Part shown: piece by piece, positions 49,774 to 60,082 of the stretch
Numbering within the stretch: position 1 is the stretch's first letter
How the letters are laid out: each line of letters opens with the position of its first letter
Origin: Agarophyton chilense
Taxonomy: Eukaryota > Rhodophyta > Florideophyceae > Gracilariales > Gracilariaceae
Assembly: GCA_030374765.1 (NCBI GenBank)
Contig: JARGXX010000116.1
Span: 248,001-312,000, forward strand
Direction: 5' to 3'
DNA: 64,000 bases
Translations under genes and position numbers: made by a program
The notes under the pieces: model-generated
The model's input: only the letters and a program-made list of their open reading frames with translations
Told to the model about the DNA's origin: nothing
Databases searched by the model: none

Positions 49774-50572
49774 CATGTCTCTCTCGATAAGATTAATATC
49801 GAGATTTTTGTCGTCGTTGGTAGTTGAGAAAAGAGTAAAACTTTAACCACCTCTTGGCCTGGGAGTGTTATTAAGAGGGGGGTGGCTGGAAGGCACAACT
49901 TATGCTCTTTGCTCGTCACATTCCTTGTGCCGATTAGTCGTCTGGTTTTCGCTACGTTTTTTATTCCCCCTCGTATACGTCTTTCGGAAACTTCAAATAT
50001 TGATATGGACGCTGTACTTGTAACATTACAGCGTAAAGAAATGCCAGAGCCTGACCTAGTAATTACACCTTTTTGGGCATGGTCCCAGAGTTGTTCTATG
50101 TTGCATTTTCGCTGTCAATCAACTGATGCTTGAGGTTCAAATTGGTCGAAAATATGCTATTTGGAGAGAGTAAAAACGTATAAAAAAGAAACACTGGTAT
50201 CAAACTCTACAAGTGTTGTTATTTTAAATCTACTGTTTTATTCATCTTAAAAAAAACCTTAAGTATTTAAAACAACTGTTGATCATTGTTTTATTAATAA
50301 TTAAATATTCTCTCTAGTTAATTTTCGGTTGATTCTATGAAATAGTGCTTTTAATGTTTTTATTATTAAAATACCAACGATTTATATCAGGTTCAGAATA
50401 ATTTTGTTTTGTAATATCTGGGAAGCCTCGATTAAAACGCTTGTGGGTCTCAAAGAGAGTCGCAACCCACAGGCTGCGATGTTAACTCGTAAAAGACAAG
50501 GTTTGTTCTCCGAATTTCGGAGTCCATAGTGAGGCAGAGCCTTAGAGTGCACACTGTGTGTATTCCCTCTAG

Positions 50573-50845
50573 TTGCCTTTGCCGCGGGAAAGAGCTCAAC
50601 AGCAGCACACTTCGCGACAGAGACAACCTGCAGGTGGGCACTTGGCTGCAGTTGCAGCACTTGCCGGTACACTCTGCCAGATGTGCACAAATTCTCTGCT
50701 CGTCAAGAAACCCAGCCTATTCTGCGATGGATGCTCCGTGCAATGCCAATGTAATGACTCGAAAATACTTTTCTGCGTTCTTAGTAAAGAAACCCTGTGT
50801 AAAATGCTTTTTGTTGGCAATCTTGAAAGGAGCAATCCCCGGTAG
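50573..50845 (+). pseudogene. Possible Cys-rich zinc-finger fragment
   Basis: A 90-codon frame whose middle reads LCQMCTNSLLVKK, FCDGC and QCQC. The spacing loosely recalls the zinc-binding part of p300/CBP-type acetyltransferases, but no catalytic domain is nearby and the N-terminal part is Gln/Arg-rich noise. It could be chance. Confidence 0.2.
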
Positions 50846-52125
50846 GTAGCATTATTTGAAATAGTCATGCACTGCAATTCCATCGGCTTGTTCAGAACCA
50901 TATTCGTCCACGAGTGCGCTCAATTATTGATTCAAACGCCTACACAAGACGAGACATCAATAGAGGAACATTAGTCGCGAGTTTTTATATCTGCATGAGT
51001 GAAAATCTCGAGGACGGTCCAGTTTTTGGCATGCATGATCATGTATGCGATATTGAACTCTAGGATGGAATGAAAAGCGAAAGGGATCAGTATATAAATT
51101 CTTAGATTAGAAATCAACTCTTGGTGCGATATAAAAATCTCTTAGATCGGTAGCCTGTTCAAACACCTTTCTATCTACGTTGAAATTCGGACATAATCTT
51201 CCGATCCGTGAAGTGTGCCTGTCAGTCTGAAGACAACTGGCTAAACGATAGCTGATTTTCATTACATTCTGAAAACAAAGAAGGCCTTCTTCTTTTCTTA
51301 AATTGCGAATGAAGGCATGGGGTGGAGTGAGAAAGAAGGAGAAAACGATTTCGGGGTCGCACTGGCTCGTTGCAATCATCGTGCTTGTGCAAGTAAAACA
51401 ATCATGTCATATTCTTTTTATCCTCTCTCCATCTGGTTCGTGAAGAAATCACGGCCATGTTAAACGAGTTCATCTAGAAAAAATGAGTGGCGAAATGTTG
51501 AGACAAGCGAAATGCTGATTCTTTATCCTAAGATACAGGCTTTGTGCTTGCCTTGGATCTGGCCTCGCCAACGACATGGGGATAGGGTGGAGAGGACGTA
51601 GCCGTTTCCTTTTCTTTATGGCTCTCATGACACAAGCGAACCCCCCTTGTCGGACTGTAAGAGGACACGCCACTGTAGACAACCTCTGCAGATTTCTTTC
51701 TCGTAACACCAGGCCTTTGAATGGCATTTGCTAGTATCAACGCCCTTTTCTGTAGAGGCAGACTATGCATCGCAAAGTTGGGCACCTGCAGCTAAGATGG
51801 GAGAAAGATCCGAGACTTGAGTTGCGGTCGAACCGCAAAATTTGCTCGAACGCGTCCCGAAACGAGGAACTTTCGCTTTCCTGCCGGTACAATTCTAGCT
51901 ACCAAACACTAATGTTTGCATTCTTCGCCTAATTCTGTACGAGAGCATGAGTGATCTCGTTTTACGAAGATAAACCCCGATGTTCCTTTCTTCAGCCAGA
52001 ATCTGTAGTTTTTTAGATGCCATGATCCTCGTTGCAAATTATAGATGAGCAAATGCGCGGGGCTTGGTCGAATCCTTTCACATGCCATCATAGGAGAACT
52101 ACGAGGGAAGGGTGTAGCTCATGGC

Positions 52126-52397
52126 CAGGGATGTGTTGCAATTGATGGAATTACAATCTGATGCCCATCACAAGGATTGCAATCAGAGATTTTCGTCTTG
52201 TAAGAGATTGCAATCTGATGGACACTCTCCGAGCAATTCTCACATCAGATTGCGGTGAGGACAAAGATTGCAATCGGGATTGCACGTTTAAGAAAGGGAT
52301 TGCAATCCGATGGGGGACGGGAATATGCTCAGCAATTAATTGCAAGATTGCATTGAAGCCGAGCAATCCAATCCCCATCAGATTGTTCACACCCCTG
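52126..52397. mobile_element. hAT-type MITE (272 bp)
   Basis: The ends are CAGGGATGTG and, on the other strand, CAGGGGTGTG, the CAGGG start typical of hAT elements. Flanking 8 bp are CTCATGGC (52118-52125) and GTCATGGC (52398-52405), a target duplication with one change; 8 bp is the hAT length. The interior has no coding capacity and carries four exact copies of the palindrome GATTGCAATC at 52175, 52206, 52266 and 52298 plus degenerate ones. Presumably moved by a hAT transposase encoded elsewhere. Confidence 0.82.
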
Positions 52398-52705
52398 GTC
52401 ATGGCCTACTGGCGAGACGATAAGAGGCCATATATCACATTGATGGATCAGGATCTGCAGCATGCAACAGAGCTGGCTGGCGGGCTCAGTTTAAGTGACA
52501 AATCACACCATGATGTCACTCGCCTTATCGCGTGCGCTTCAAAATTGGTCTTCACCGCTGCAACCCATCGCCTGGGGTCATGGTCATGGCTCATTTCGGC
52601 GCTATTTTAAAGAGAAACGTTCCCAGCTGGGTAGAGGAAGCCGTTCTGCGTTGATGCCGGTCTACCCACAAAGCCGCCGTTGCAGGTTAATCGACAGTCC
52701 GCGCC

Positions 52706-53453
52706 ATGCTTCGTGTGTCATCCATTCGCAAGTCGTACGACGTAAACTCCGACCCTGTATTCCGAGATTTGTCTCTGCAGGTAGCCCATCATGAAATACT
52801 TTTTCTGGTTGGTCCCAGCGGTACGGGCAAGACCAGCGCGCTACGCTGCATTGCCAATCTGGATCCATTCGATGCAGGCATCATCACCATTGACGGCAAG
52901 TCACCGCAACAGATGGGTTTCTCTCTCTGGCGTCGTCATGTCATGTATGTTCCACAGCACAGAGTAGCTCTCAGGGGCACTCCGGCCGACTTGCTCTCAC
53001 GAGCACTTTCTTTTCAAAGCTACAAAGATGTACCCAAAAACGATGCAGAGCACCGGCTCAAAGAATATGTATCTATTTGTAGCTCTATGGGACTCACTGA
53101 AAGCAATGTTTGTTGTCAGCAGTGGAGTGAATTATCCGGAGGTGAGTGATGCGTCATTTTTCGACATGCTTGCACTTCGCAGCCTACTATTGTATGACGC
53201 TAACAACATGTCACCCGTCTGTGGAAAAGGTCAAGCTCAAAGGGCCACTGTCTCTCTATGCCTTGCTTTGCGGCCGAAGGTTTTACTGCTTGACGAACCG
53301 TCCAGTAGTTGCGATCTGCAGTCCACGTTGAAGATGGAACATGCAATCAAGCAATCCAATATTGCTGCTGTATGGGTTTCACACGATGCCTCGCAGCCTC
53401 AGCGCGTTGGGGGTCGTATCCAAAGCATGTTATCATCCGGTCTACCAAGTTGA
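52706..53453 (+). CDS. ABC transporter ATP-binding protein with one intron
   Basis: Spliced product of 219 residues from exons 52706-53141 and 53230-53453. It is a stand-alone ATPase subunit that would power a membrane partner. Walker A is GPSGTGKT (about 36-43) and the Q-loop is YVPQHR (about 81-86). The signature LSGGQAQR is completed only by splicing. Walker B is VLLLDEPSS and the H-loop is VSHD. Small size and the WRRHVMYVPQ region resemble the YbbL/FetA and plant STAR1 type, whose partner is a YbbM/ALS3-type membrane protein (not in this window). The ATG lies about 300 bp after the MITE. Confidence 0.88.
53142..53229 (+). other. Spliceosomal intron in the ABC ATPase gene
   Basis: 88 bp. 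The donor is GTGAGT and the acceptor AAAAG, with a branch-point-like GCTAAC at about 53198-53203. Removing it restores the ABC signature motif in frame; without removal the frame ends at TGA 53147-53149, inside the intron, just after LSGGE. Confidence 0.9.
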
Positions 53454-53822
53454 AACTTGTTGATATGACGCGGGACGAATACTCACAGAGAGATGAAAGG
53501 AATACTATTCTGATTGCTGGATCTAAAGCAGATCCACCGGTGCAGTTTACTAATATACAATTTGTCCTTTGTTTCAATCATCTTTGACTTACCGCTGATG
53601 TCAGGAACTGCAAGTGCATTTGTAGTATCTAAACTTTACGAGCTGCATGATTCTTGACTCAGCCCAAAGTATAATAAACCCCTTGTCAATAGATAGCTAC
53701 CAATCTAGCAGAGCCCGCTACTAGCCAAAACCTTTGCGCAGATTTCTTTTATTTCTACTTCTCATCACTCCTTTCGAAATGCCTGCGAGTATTAGTGTTA
53801 TCCTTGCAACTCCATAAATCTA
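53454..53822. other. Convergent gap, ABC ATPase and EGY-like gene
   Basis: 369 bp with no frame of interest. It must contain both 3' ends. Confidence 0.7.
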
Positions 53823-56108
53823 TCAAATCGTGCCGAAGAACTTTGAAGCTGGGTAAGGCAACAATATGCCAATCATCAGCAGCATGAACAGATATCCCAC
53901 TATTGTACGCAACGCGTTCGGTTCTGTTATCTCATCTTTCGAAGGACGGTCAATGCTCCACGGACCGAACGACATGGCGGCAAGATACATGATGAAATAC
54001 GGTGTCTTTGAGCTTGCTAACAGGAGAAACAACATTGTCACACGAGATGCCATCATTGCCGTTTTTCTACCATACAACGCGCCTATGATTCTCCCGCCAT
54101 CTAACTGTCGAATGGGGAGCAAGTTCAACGCAGCTATTGTGAGACAGTTTGCTCCGACCACAGCCAAAGGGTGTAGTCCGATTAAGGAACGCCCGTAATC
54201 AACAAGAATCTTTCCGTCCGGCACGTACTGAGTAAGGTAACCAATAATTACTGAGCCTGATACCAGGGACATCGGAACTGGCACCACCGCAGAAAACGTG
54301 GTAGACATGCGAAGTCCAACAATGAGGCATATTGACGACAACACCACCATTGTCACCATACCTGCCATGGCGATATCAAACAACGACGATCGTGTAGGTG
54401 TTGGGGAAGCAATTTGAACCACTGCTCCGAATGTTCCAAGCTGATAAGACGGCAAGAAAAACGGGAGTGCAACTCTCGTTTTGTGACGCATCGCGACAAT
54501 CCGCTGAACACCTTGTGCTAAAAGCATTATAATCATGATCGCAAATGCAACGGTTAGTGACGTTGCGGATGGAAGATCAAACAGTCTGTTGAATATATTT
54601 CTTCCAGGATGCGGACCATGCAAAGCGCGTATATTTGCCCTCAGAATGGATACAAAGAACCCTCGTCCAATACAGGTTGATACAGTCATTAACGCGACTA
54701 TAATCGCTACGACTTTCTGACGAGGGGCTGGAGGTCTTTTGTCCCGTGCCGTTGGGACTACTACAACAACAGGTCGATTGTCTTCCTCTCCTTCTGCCAA
54801 GCATAGAGTGTATTTTTCTCCCAGTCTATGAGAAAGTTTCTTCTCCAGCTTGGCTATCGTAGACTTCGGTTCTCCCCTTAAGTTTCCTCGAAATATCAAA
54901 CCGCCTGGCATAGAAACTGTTTCTGTCGCGAAGAAAGTTTCGGACCCGAAAATGAGACGGATTTCTGCAACGTCTCGCTGAGGAATGGTCATCATATCTG
55001 CAATGGCAGCGTTCATTTCTGCTTCCTTCGACTTTGATAGAGAAACTGATTCCTTTTCTCGCCCACGCTGCGGCTGTGTCACTTCATTTTGCTCATCCTC
55101 TCCCTTTTTCATTCTTGTGAATTCTGGTTTTGTTGACAGAGGTTCCCGAGGCAAGTCAGCAGCAACATCTACCTTCTCTAATGTATCAATTCTTTCTGGC
55201 GTAATCTCAGGCTTCATTCGACTCGTTTTGCCCTGCCCTCGTGCTCGCACGTCTCGCAAACCTCTCGTCTGCTTATCTTCCTTCCGTTTCCAAGGTAATC
55301 TAAACCAGGGGCTCTCTTCCTGCTCACCGGATTCACCTTCATCCTCGGCCTTGTTTATGGGCGGCTGATACAATTCTCTCACACTTTCATGGGCGGATGT
55401 GTTCTGTGTTTCTTCCAGCTTTACAGGCTCCAGTTCGGCATTATCCTCACACTCACTTTTCTTTTCAGTGTTTCCATGCATCTTTTTCGATTCTTTTTCC
55501 TGACTAAAGCCAGAAACAATGATTTTAGTCATGTTCTCAATACGCTCTTGCAATAAAATTCCTAGTTGCTTCCCTTTCTCTCCTTCGAATTTGCTCGGCG
55601 CTTCTCTACAGCTTTCACTGCCTTTCCGCTTCTCAATTTCAGATGAGGGCTTTTTAATTTCATTGTCGTCTTTCTTATCTCTTTGCCAAGGCCACCGTAC
55701 ACCTTCATCCCCATTTTTCCGGTTTTCATCCCGTGTGGTTTCTGGCTTGTGGACCGATACGCCCTGAAGGTCTTTTGAAGCCCCATTCGCATTACCATTC
55801 GCGTGAGCATCATGTTCTTCAAGATCTTTAGTCTTTTTATTGTTTTTGGATCGAAACCATATCTTTAGACCAGAGAACCATTGCTCACGAGTGTTTTCAT
55901 CGTCCTTTGGGACTTTTGCTGAGCATACGGGATGATAGTACACTGAATGAGACCTTCTACGTCTTCCCGGTGAGCTCAACCAGGCACTCTTTGACGACTG
56001 CCTTATTGTGGCGTAACCTCGTGGCCTCGTATTTCGCGAGTCCCAAGATGTAGATAAATATAGAGGAACGGCATAGGCGTACGTAGAAGGACAGTCTCTT
56101 CGGTTCAT
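53823..56108 (-). CDS. EGY3-like: EGY-type plastid membrane metalloprotease homologue lacking HExxH
   Basis: 761 residues from the ATG at 56108. The frame is open to 56177 without another ATG. The N-terminus is Arg, Ser and Tyr-rich (likely transit peptide). A highly charged region of about 330 residues follows, then from about 380 the EGY-type domain (FGSETFFATETVSMPGGLIFRGN). At least six membrane segments follow. Where active EGY/site-2 proteases have HExxH, this protein reads LLAQGVQRIVA (about residues 528-538). The second metal site region NLLPIRQLDGGRI (about 660-672) is kept. Arabidopsis EGY3 is likewise without HExxH. A catalytically silent thylakoid or envelope membrane role is inferred. 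Confidence 0.85.
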   Translation of the reverse strand: MNRRDCPSTYAYAVPLYLSTSWDSRNTRPRGYATIRQSSKSAWLSSPGRRRRSHSVYYHPVCSAKVPKDDENTREQWFSGLKIWFRSKNNKKTKDLEEHDAHANGNANGASKDLQGVSVHKPETTRDENRKNGDEGVRWPWQRDKKDDNEIKKPSSEIEKRKGSESCREAPSKFEGEKGKQLGILLQERIENMTKIIVSGFSQEKESKKMHGNTEKKSECEDNAELEPVKLEETQNTSAHESVRELYQPPINKAEDEGESGEQEESPWFRLPWKRKEDKQTRGLRDVRARGQGKTSRMKPEITPERIDTLEKVDVAADLPREPLSTKPEFTRMKKGEDEQNEVTQPQRGREKESVSLSKSKEAEMNAAIADMMTIPQRDVAEIRLIFGSETFFATETVSMPGGLIFRGNLRGEPKSTIAKLEKKLSHRLGEKYTLCLAEGEEDNRPVVVVVPTARDKRPPAPRQKVVAIIVALMTVSTCIGRGFFVSILRANIRALHGPHPGRNIFNRLFDLPSATSLTVAFAIMIIMLLAQGVQRIVAMRHKTRVALPFFLPSYQLGTFGAVVQIASPTPTRSSLFDIAMAGMVTMVVLSSICLIVGLRMSTTFSAVVPVPMSLVSGSVIIGYLTQYVPDGKILVDYGRSLIGLHPLAVVGANCLTIAALNLLPIRQLDGGRIIGALYGRKTAMMASRVTMLFLLLASSKTPYFIMYLAAMSFGPWSIDRPSKDEITEPNALRTIVGYLFMLLMIGILLPYPASKFFGTI

Positions 56109-56919
56109 ATGTGAGAAAGCAATCCCCGAGTGTGAGACATGCGAGGATCCAGATAAAAAACTGAGCTCCTTCAACAAGAAAACCAGCTCAAAGTTTTTCC
56201 GCCTTCAACAAAGAATAGTCAAAAATCCAGCGTTACTCGATGCTTTAGTCAAAACCTCATGAGAAAATTGTTGCAAAGTGCTGCTGTTAAAGGAAACAGA
56301 TTACTTCCTCGAGGGAAAGAGGGCTAACTTGGAGGGGGTTCTGAGATTTTTGGCAGTGCCGAGGAACCAGAAATCTGATAGACGGCACCTGTGCACAGAG
56401 ACATAGGCCACGAATAGTCTGGCGCATTTATGAGCCATCCAAAAACTTTCTTAATATTTGGTGTGTTCTCTGCGTGCAGTCCCCAAATAGTCCCGAAACA
56501 ATGACAACCTCCAATGCAACGGGCCTCAAAAGGCGGTGAGCTACTTCAACAAGAGCTCTTCGAAACCTTTTAACCCTTCGCACGTACGGATACTTTTCTG
56601 CTAACGGTGGATGGACATTCAAAATCAAAAAGAAAAAGGCTTTGAAAAGAGCCGACAGCCGCGTTCAAGATTCTCCTTGATTTCGGGAAAACAAAGCAGG
56701 CAGTTGTTTCCTGTCCCATACAGTTCTGACTTTTCTACCAAGGTAGCTAGCTCGAGGAGCTACAAATTGTTCTATTTCGAGGGCGCTGCTCATACGTATG
56801 TATCTTAAGTATCCAACTGAATTCAAAAGCTCGCATTCTTGTCTGAAACTAAACAGGCGCGGGTCGTGACCGAAAGCAATATCGAATAATTGTAATTAGT
56901 ATTATAACGAAGATTGGTT
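56109..56919. other. Divergent intergenic region, EGY-like and PRP28 genes
   Basis: About 810 bp, expected to hold both promoters. No feature stands out. Confidence 0.6.
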
Positions 56920-58689
56920 ATGCGTGTTCCCCTCTCCTTAGAAGAGCTAAAACGCAAAAAGGATGAGGAAGAGTCAAAGGCCAGTCGCCCAGTGTTCATT
57001 AGTAAGGCGCACCGGGAAGCAGTTCTAGATGGACAGCGAAAAAAAAGAAAAGCAAATGATAGAAGCCAAATTTCTCAGGCAACTCCGTTCAAGAAAAGCC
57101 GCTCTGAGAAGAACGATGCGAAGTTGTCTAATCCTACTCCGAAAACTGAGAAAAGAGAATATTCTGGATCCCAAACACATCGCACGGGCACTACATATGT
57201 GACATCCTCACGAGGGCGTCATTCGTCAAAGTTTCGCTTTGGTTGGGATGAGTCTGACGACACAACAGCCGATGATGACATTCAACGATTGGGTATACCG
57301 GTCCCGCAGTTTGGACGAGGTCATTTAGGAGGTATGTCTGATATTTTTGGTTTCAAAGGATCTGTTCGCTCGCACCTGCGTGATGCACGACATTGGTCCG
57401 AGAAACCTAGAGATCAGATGAGTGACCGTGACTGGCGCATATTTCGGGAAGATTTCTTGATCACTGTTCGCTCATCTAATGCTCCAGCACCCAATCCCGC
57501 TCGAGATTGGGATGAAACTGGATTACCGCCCAAGATACTTGACTTGATTAAGAGGGTTGTGAGATATGAGCAACCGAGTCCGATACAGATGGCATCGATT
57601 CCAATTGGGCTAGAAAAGCGTGATTGTATTGGTTTAGCAGAGACTGGTTCCGGAAAGACGGCTGCATTTGTGTTGCCGATGATAGTTCACTTGATGAGTA
57701 TGCCGACCATGACTGCAGCCATTGCAAGCAACGGTCCATACGCCTTGGTAGTAGCCCCAACCCGTGAACTTGCTCTACAGATAGTAACTGAAGCAAAGAA
57801 GTTTACTGATCCGATGAGATACAGGGTTGTTGCAATTATTGGCGGTCAAGAAATGGACGTACAGGCCATGTCGCTTCAAGCTGGTTGTGAAGTTGTTGTC
57901 TGCACACCTGGACGAATGGTAGACTTACTTGATCGGCAAATGGCTGCACTTGGGAATTGCAACTACCTGATTCTTGACGAAGCAGACAGAATGATTGACA
58001 TGGGTTTTGAACCACAACTAGCTCAAGTTCTTGAATGCATACCGGGGGAGGGCCGCCGAACTTTCATGTACAGTGCCACAATGTCGCCGGCTGTTGAGCG
58101 TATGGCGAGGAGCTACTTAAAGGATCCCGTCGTAATTTCGGTGGGAGAGACCGGAAAAGCAGCTGATAATGTTAACCAACGTGTAGAATACTTTAGTTCG
58201 GAAGCTCGGCGACGAGGCCGTTTTATTGAACTTTTGGAAACCTTGGAAGCTCCGATTCTGGTGTTCTCAAATACAAGAAGTGGATGCGAAATGATCTGTC
58301 GATACGTAGAGACGAATTCAGCTGTACGACCGGTCATTATGCATTCTGGTAAATCCCAAGAGCAAAGAGAAAAAACTTTGGAGGGTTTCCGTTCGGGTAG
58401 ATTTGGAGTCCTTATTGCTACCGATGTGGTTGGAAGGGGCATTGACATCAAAGGCGTGAAGCACGTGATTAACTTTGAGCTACCTAAGACAATTGAGGCT
58501 TATACGCATCGTATTGGACGTACCGGGAGAGCTGGTGAAAAAGGTACTGCTTGGTCCTTAGCAACGGAGGTAAATAGAGATATATTTCCGCAACTGGCAT
58601 CACTGCTCAAGAAGAGCGGGGCCAGCATACCGCCTGAGATACTTCGGGAAGCAAAAGGTGCTCACGGAGCTAGGGCGATTACGGAATAA
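56920..58689 (+). CDS. PRP28: PRP28/DDX23 DEAD-box spliceosomal RNA helicase
   Basis: 589 residues from the ATG at 56920. Prp28 helps exchange U1 for U6 at the 5' splice site during spliceosome activation. The N-terminus is basic and charged (RKKRKANDRS). The family-specific RDWRIFREDFLIT precedes the helicase core. Core motifs are complete: Q motif YEQPSPIQ, motif I AETGSGKT (about 240), PTRELALQ, TPGRMVDLL, DEAD (about 353), SAT (about 386), VFSNTRSGCEM, ATDVVGRGID and HRIGRTGRAG (about 530). Shorter at the N-terminus than human DDX23, which has an RS domain. Its presence fits the spliceosomal intron seen nearby. Confidence 0.95.
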   Translation: MRVPLSLEELKRKKDEEESKASRPVFISKAHREAVLDGQRKKRKANDRSQISQATPFKKSRSEKNDAKLSNPTPKTEKREYSGSQTHRTGTTYVTSSRGRHSSKFRFGWDESDDTTADDDIQRLGIPVPQFGRGHLGGMSDIFGFKGSVRSHLRDARHWSEKPRDQMSDRDWRIFREDFLITVRSSNAPAPNPARDWDETGLPPKILDLIKRVVRYEQPSPIQMASIPIGLEKRDCIGLAETGSGKTAAFVLPMIVHLMSMPTMTAAIASNGPYALVVAPTRELALQIVTEAKKFTDPMRYRVVAIIGGQEMDVQAMSLQAGCEVVVCTPGRMVDLLDRQMAALGNCNYLILDEADRMIDMGFEPQLAQVLECIPGEGRRTFMYSATMSPAVERMARSYLKDPVVISVGETGKAADNVNQRVEYFSSEARRRGRFIELLETLEAPILVFSNTRSGCEMICRYVETNSAVRPVIMHSGKSQEQREKTLEGFRSGRFGVLIATDVVGRGIDIKGVKHVINFELPKTIEAYTHRIGRTGRAGEKGTAWSLATEVNRDIFPQLASLLKKSGASIPPEILREAKGAHGARAITE

Positions 58690-59101
58690 ACCAAAAACGC
58701 ACTGCTCGTTCAACCAGAGTTCAGTTGAAAATGGCATTTCCGGCGGATTTCGATCCCCGTTTATGAGACATTGGGCTCTAGCTTCCGCCGGGCATCGTCA
58801 ACCTCTCAGCGCGAACACGTTCATAGCCTCCATTTCCGGACTCTTTAACGCTTATTCTTACAACTCTACCCGGCCACGAAGCGAATACTCACATGATCGT
58901 ACGAAGAGTGTCACACTCGTCTCTGTCTTTATGCAATGAACATTCGTGGGATGGGAGCGACAAAGATGCCCGAGAAGCCCGGAACCAGCTATTTCCCTCA
59001 CCTTCCCCGAGCGACTCAATCGACCAGCCAAGCAGAACCCAAAGTTGCTTCAGATTCGGGGAAAAAAAGGGCGCACAAGGCGGGCACCAAAAATACTACG
59101 C
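58690..59101. other. Convergent gap, PRP28 and POP5-like genes
   Basis: About 410 bp. Overlapping short frames only; no domain. Confidence 0.65.
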
Positions 59102-59485
59102 TCAGAGGTTTTCATCAAAAAGCGCGAATATGAATGACGATGATCGCTCAACAACCAGTCGCACAGCGAAATCTTTGAAAGTAGCCTGCATAGTTATGGC
59201 CGCCCACACTTTCTGATGGTGCTGTGAGGGTATGCATATAACATAGACACCATCTTCCATGATATCAAACGTGCAAAACTCGTATGTCAAAGCCGCTCCG
59301 CCAACTATTCCGTACATATTTGTGACAGCAGAATGAACAGCATCTTCAACCATTTGTTTCGGCATAGGTTTCAGTGAAGGACACGCCATTTCAGCTCGTA
59401 TCTTTAGATATACGGCTTTAGGTCGCCATGCTTTCATGGTTTTCGGTGGTTGGGGATGCTTGTCCTTTTTTTTTGGTTCAGACAT
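59102..59485 (-). CDS. POP5-like: POP5/RPP14-family RNase P/MRP protein
   Basis: 127 residues from an ATG. The family forms part of the protein core of RNase P (tRNA 5' processing) and RNase MRP (rRNA processing). After a basic start (MSEPKKKDKHPQPPK), the sequence follows the fold: a first strand (AVYLKIRAEM), the helix region VEDAVHSAVTNMYGIVGGAA, a strand (EFCTFDIMEDGVYVICIP), then QKVWAAITMQATFKDFAVRL, which matches the usual W-A-A-L-T pattern. Length is normal. POP5 and RPP14 cannot be told apart by eye. Confidence 0.75.
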   Translation of the reverse strand: MSEPKKKDKHPQPPKTMKAWRPKAVYLKIRAEMACPSLKPMPKQMVEDAVHSAVTNMYGIVGGAALTYEFCTFDIMEDGVYVICIPSQHHQKVWAAITMQATFKDFAVRLVVERSSSFIFALFDENL

Positions 59486-60082
59486 TGTTGAATTATGAAG
59501 GCTAAGAACACGGTGATGATATCAGTTATGATTTGCAACAAGATAGGTTGATGTAGTGATCACGATAAGTCTCTGCAATGAGGAAAAGCTGATGTAGTGC
59601 TTACGAAAAAAATATCTATATGTTCAAGGATATAGGATCGCGTGTGAAATTCGGGTAGTACTTAGACGCACAACCAAACCGATAGCGTTGCGCGTAGCGT
59701 TTCGGGAGGGCTCTGAGTCTCTCAGTAAATCGTCGTGTACGGCGTCGAGGTTTAGTACAAATATTCGTACATCGTCGTCTGGGTTGTGGACCAAGAATGT
59801 AGCCTTTGAAACATACCAGTTCATACTGTGCACATGCATAGTACAGAACTACAAATTCGGCGCGTCGTCTCTCTCCAGTTACATACCTGTTGAATGCCCA
59901 TGGCTGTTGGTTGTGGTTAGCAAGCAGTCTGTGTCCATGTCCTGTCGTTGCCCTTGTTTGTCAATTGTGTGGACCTTCTTTCAGTAAAGTTCGACATCTG
60001 CAACACATGCGCACATAATCGAGTACAAAGCTAAAGCAAACAGGTCACAAGAAAGCATTGGCCCAAACCCTGGGAAGCAACG
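59486..60082. other. Divergent intergenic region, POP5-like and NEPRO-like genes
   Basis: 597 bp shared upstream region. No recognised motif. Confidence 0.65.

Larger units (their letters stand above)
45019..52117. other. Gene-poor 7 kb region
   Basis: Open frames here are short (at most about 200 codons), overlap each other on both strands and show no domain. Contents recognised are an AT microsatellite (45503-45539), a perfect palindrome (49463-49499), a three-unit tandem repeat (49653-49773) and a small Cys-rich frame (50573-50845). No transposase, RT or tRNA signature was seen. AT-rich parts near 50160-50390 contrast with the GC-rich start. Confidence 0.6.

Noticed and set aside
52161-52610. 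149-codon frame across the MITE
   Set aside because: Starts inside the non-coding MITE and owes its length to the repeated GATTGCAATC units.
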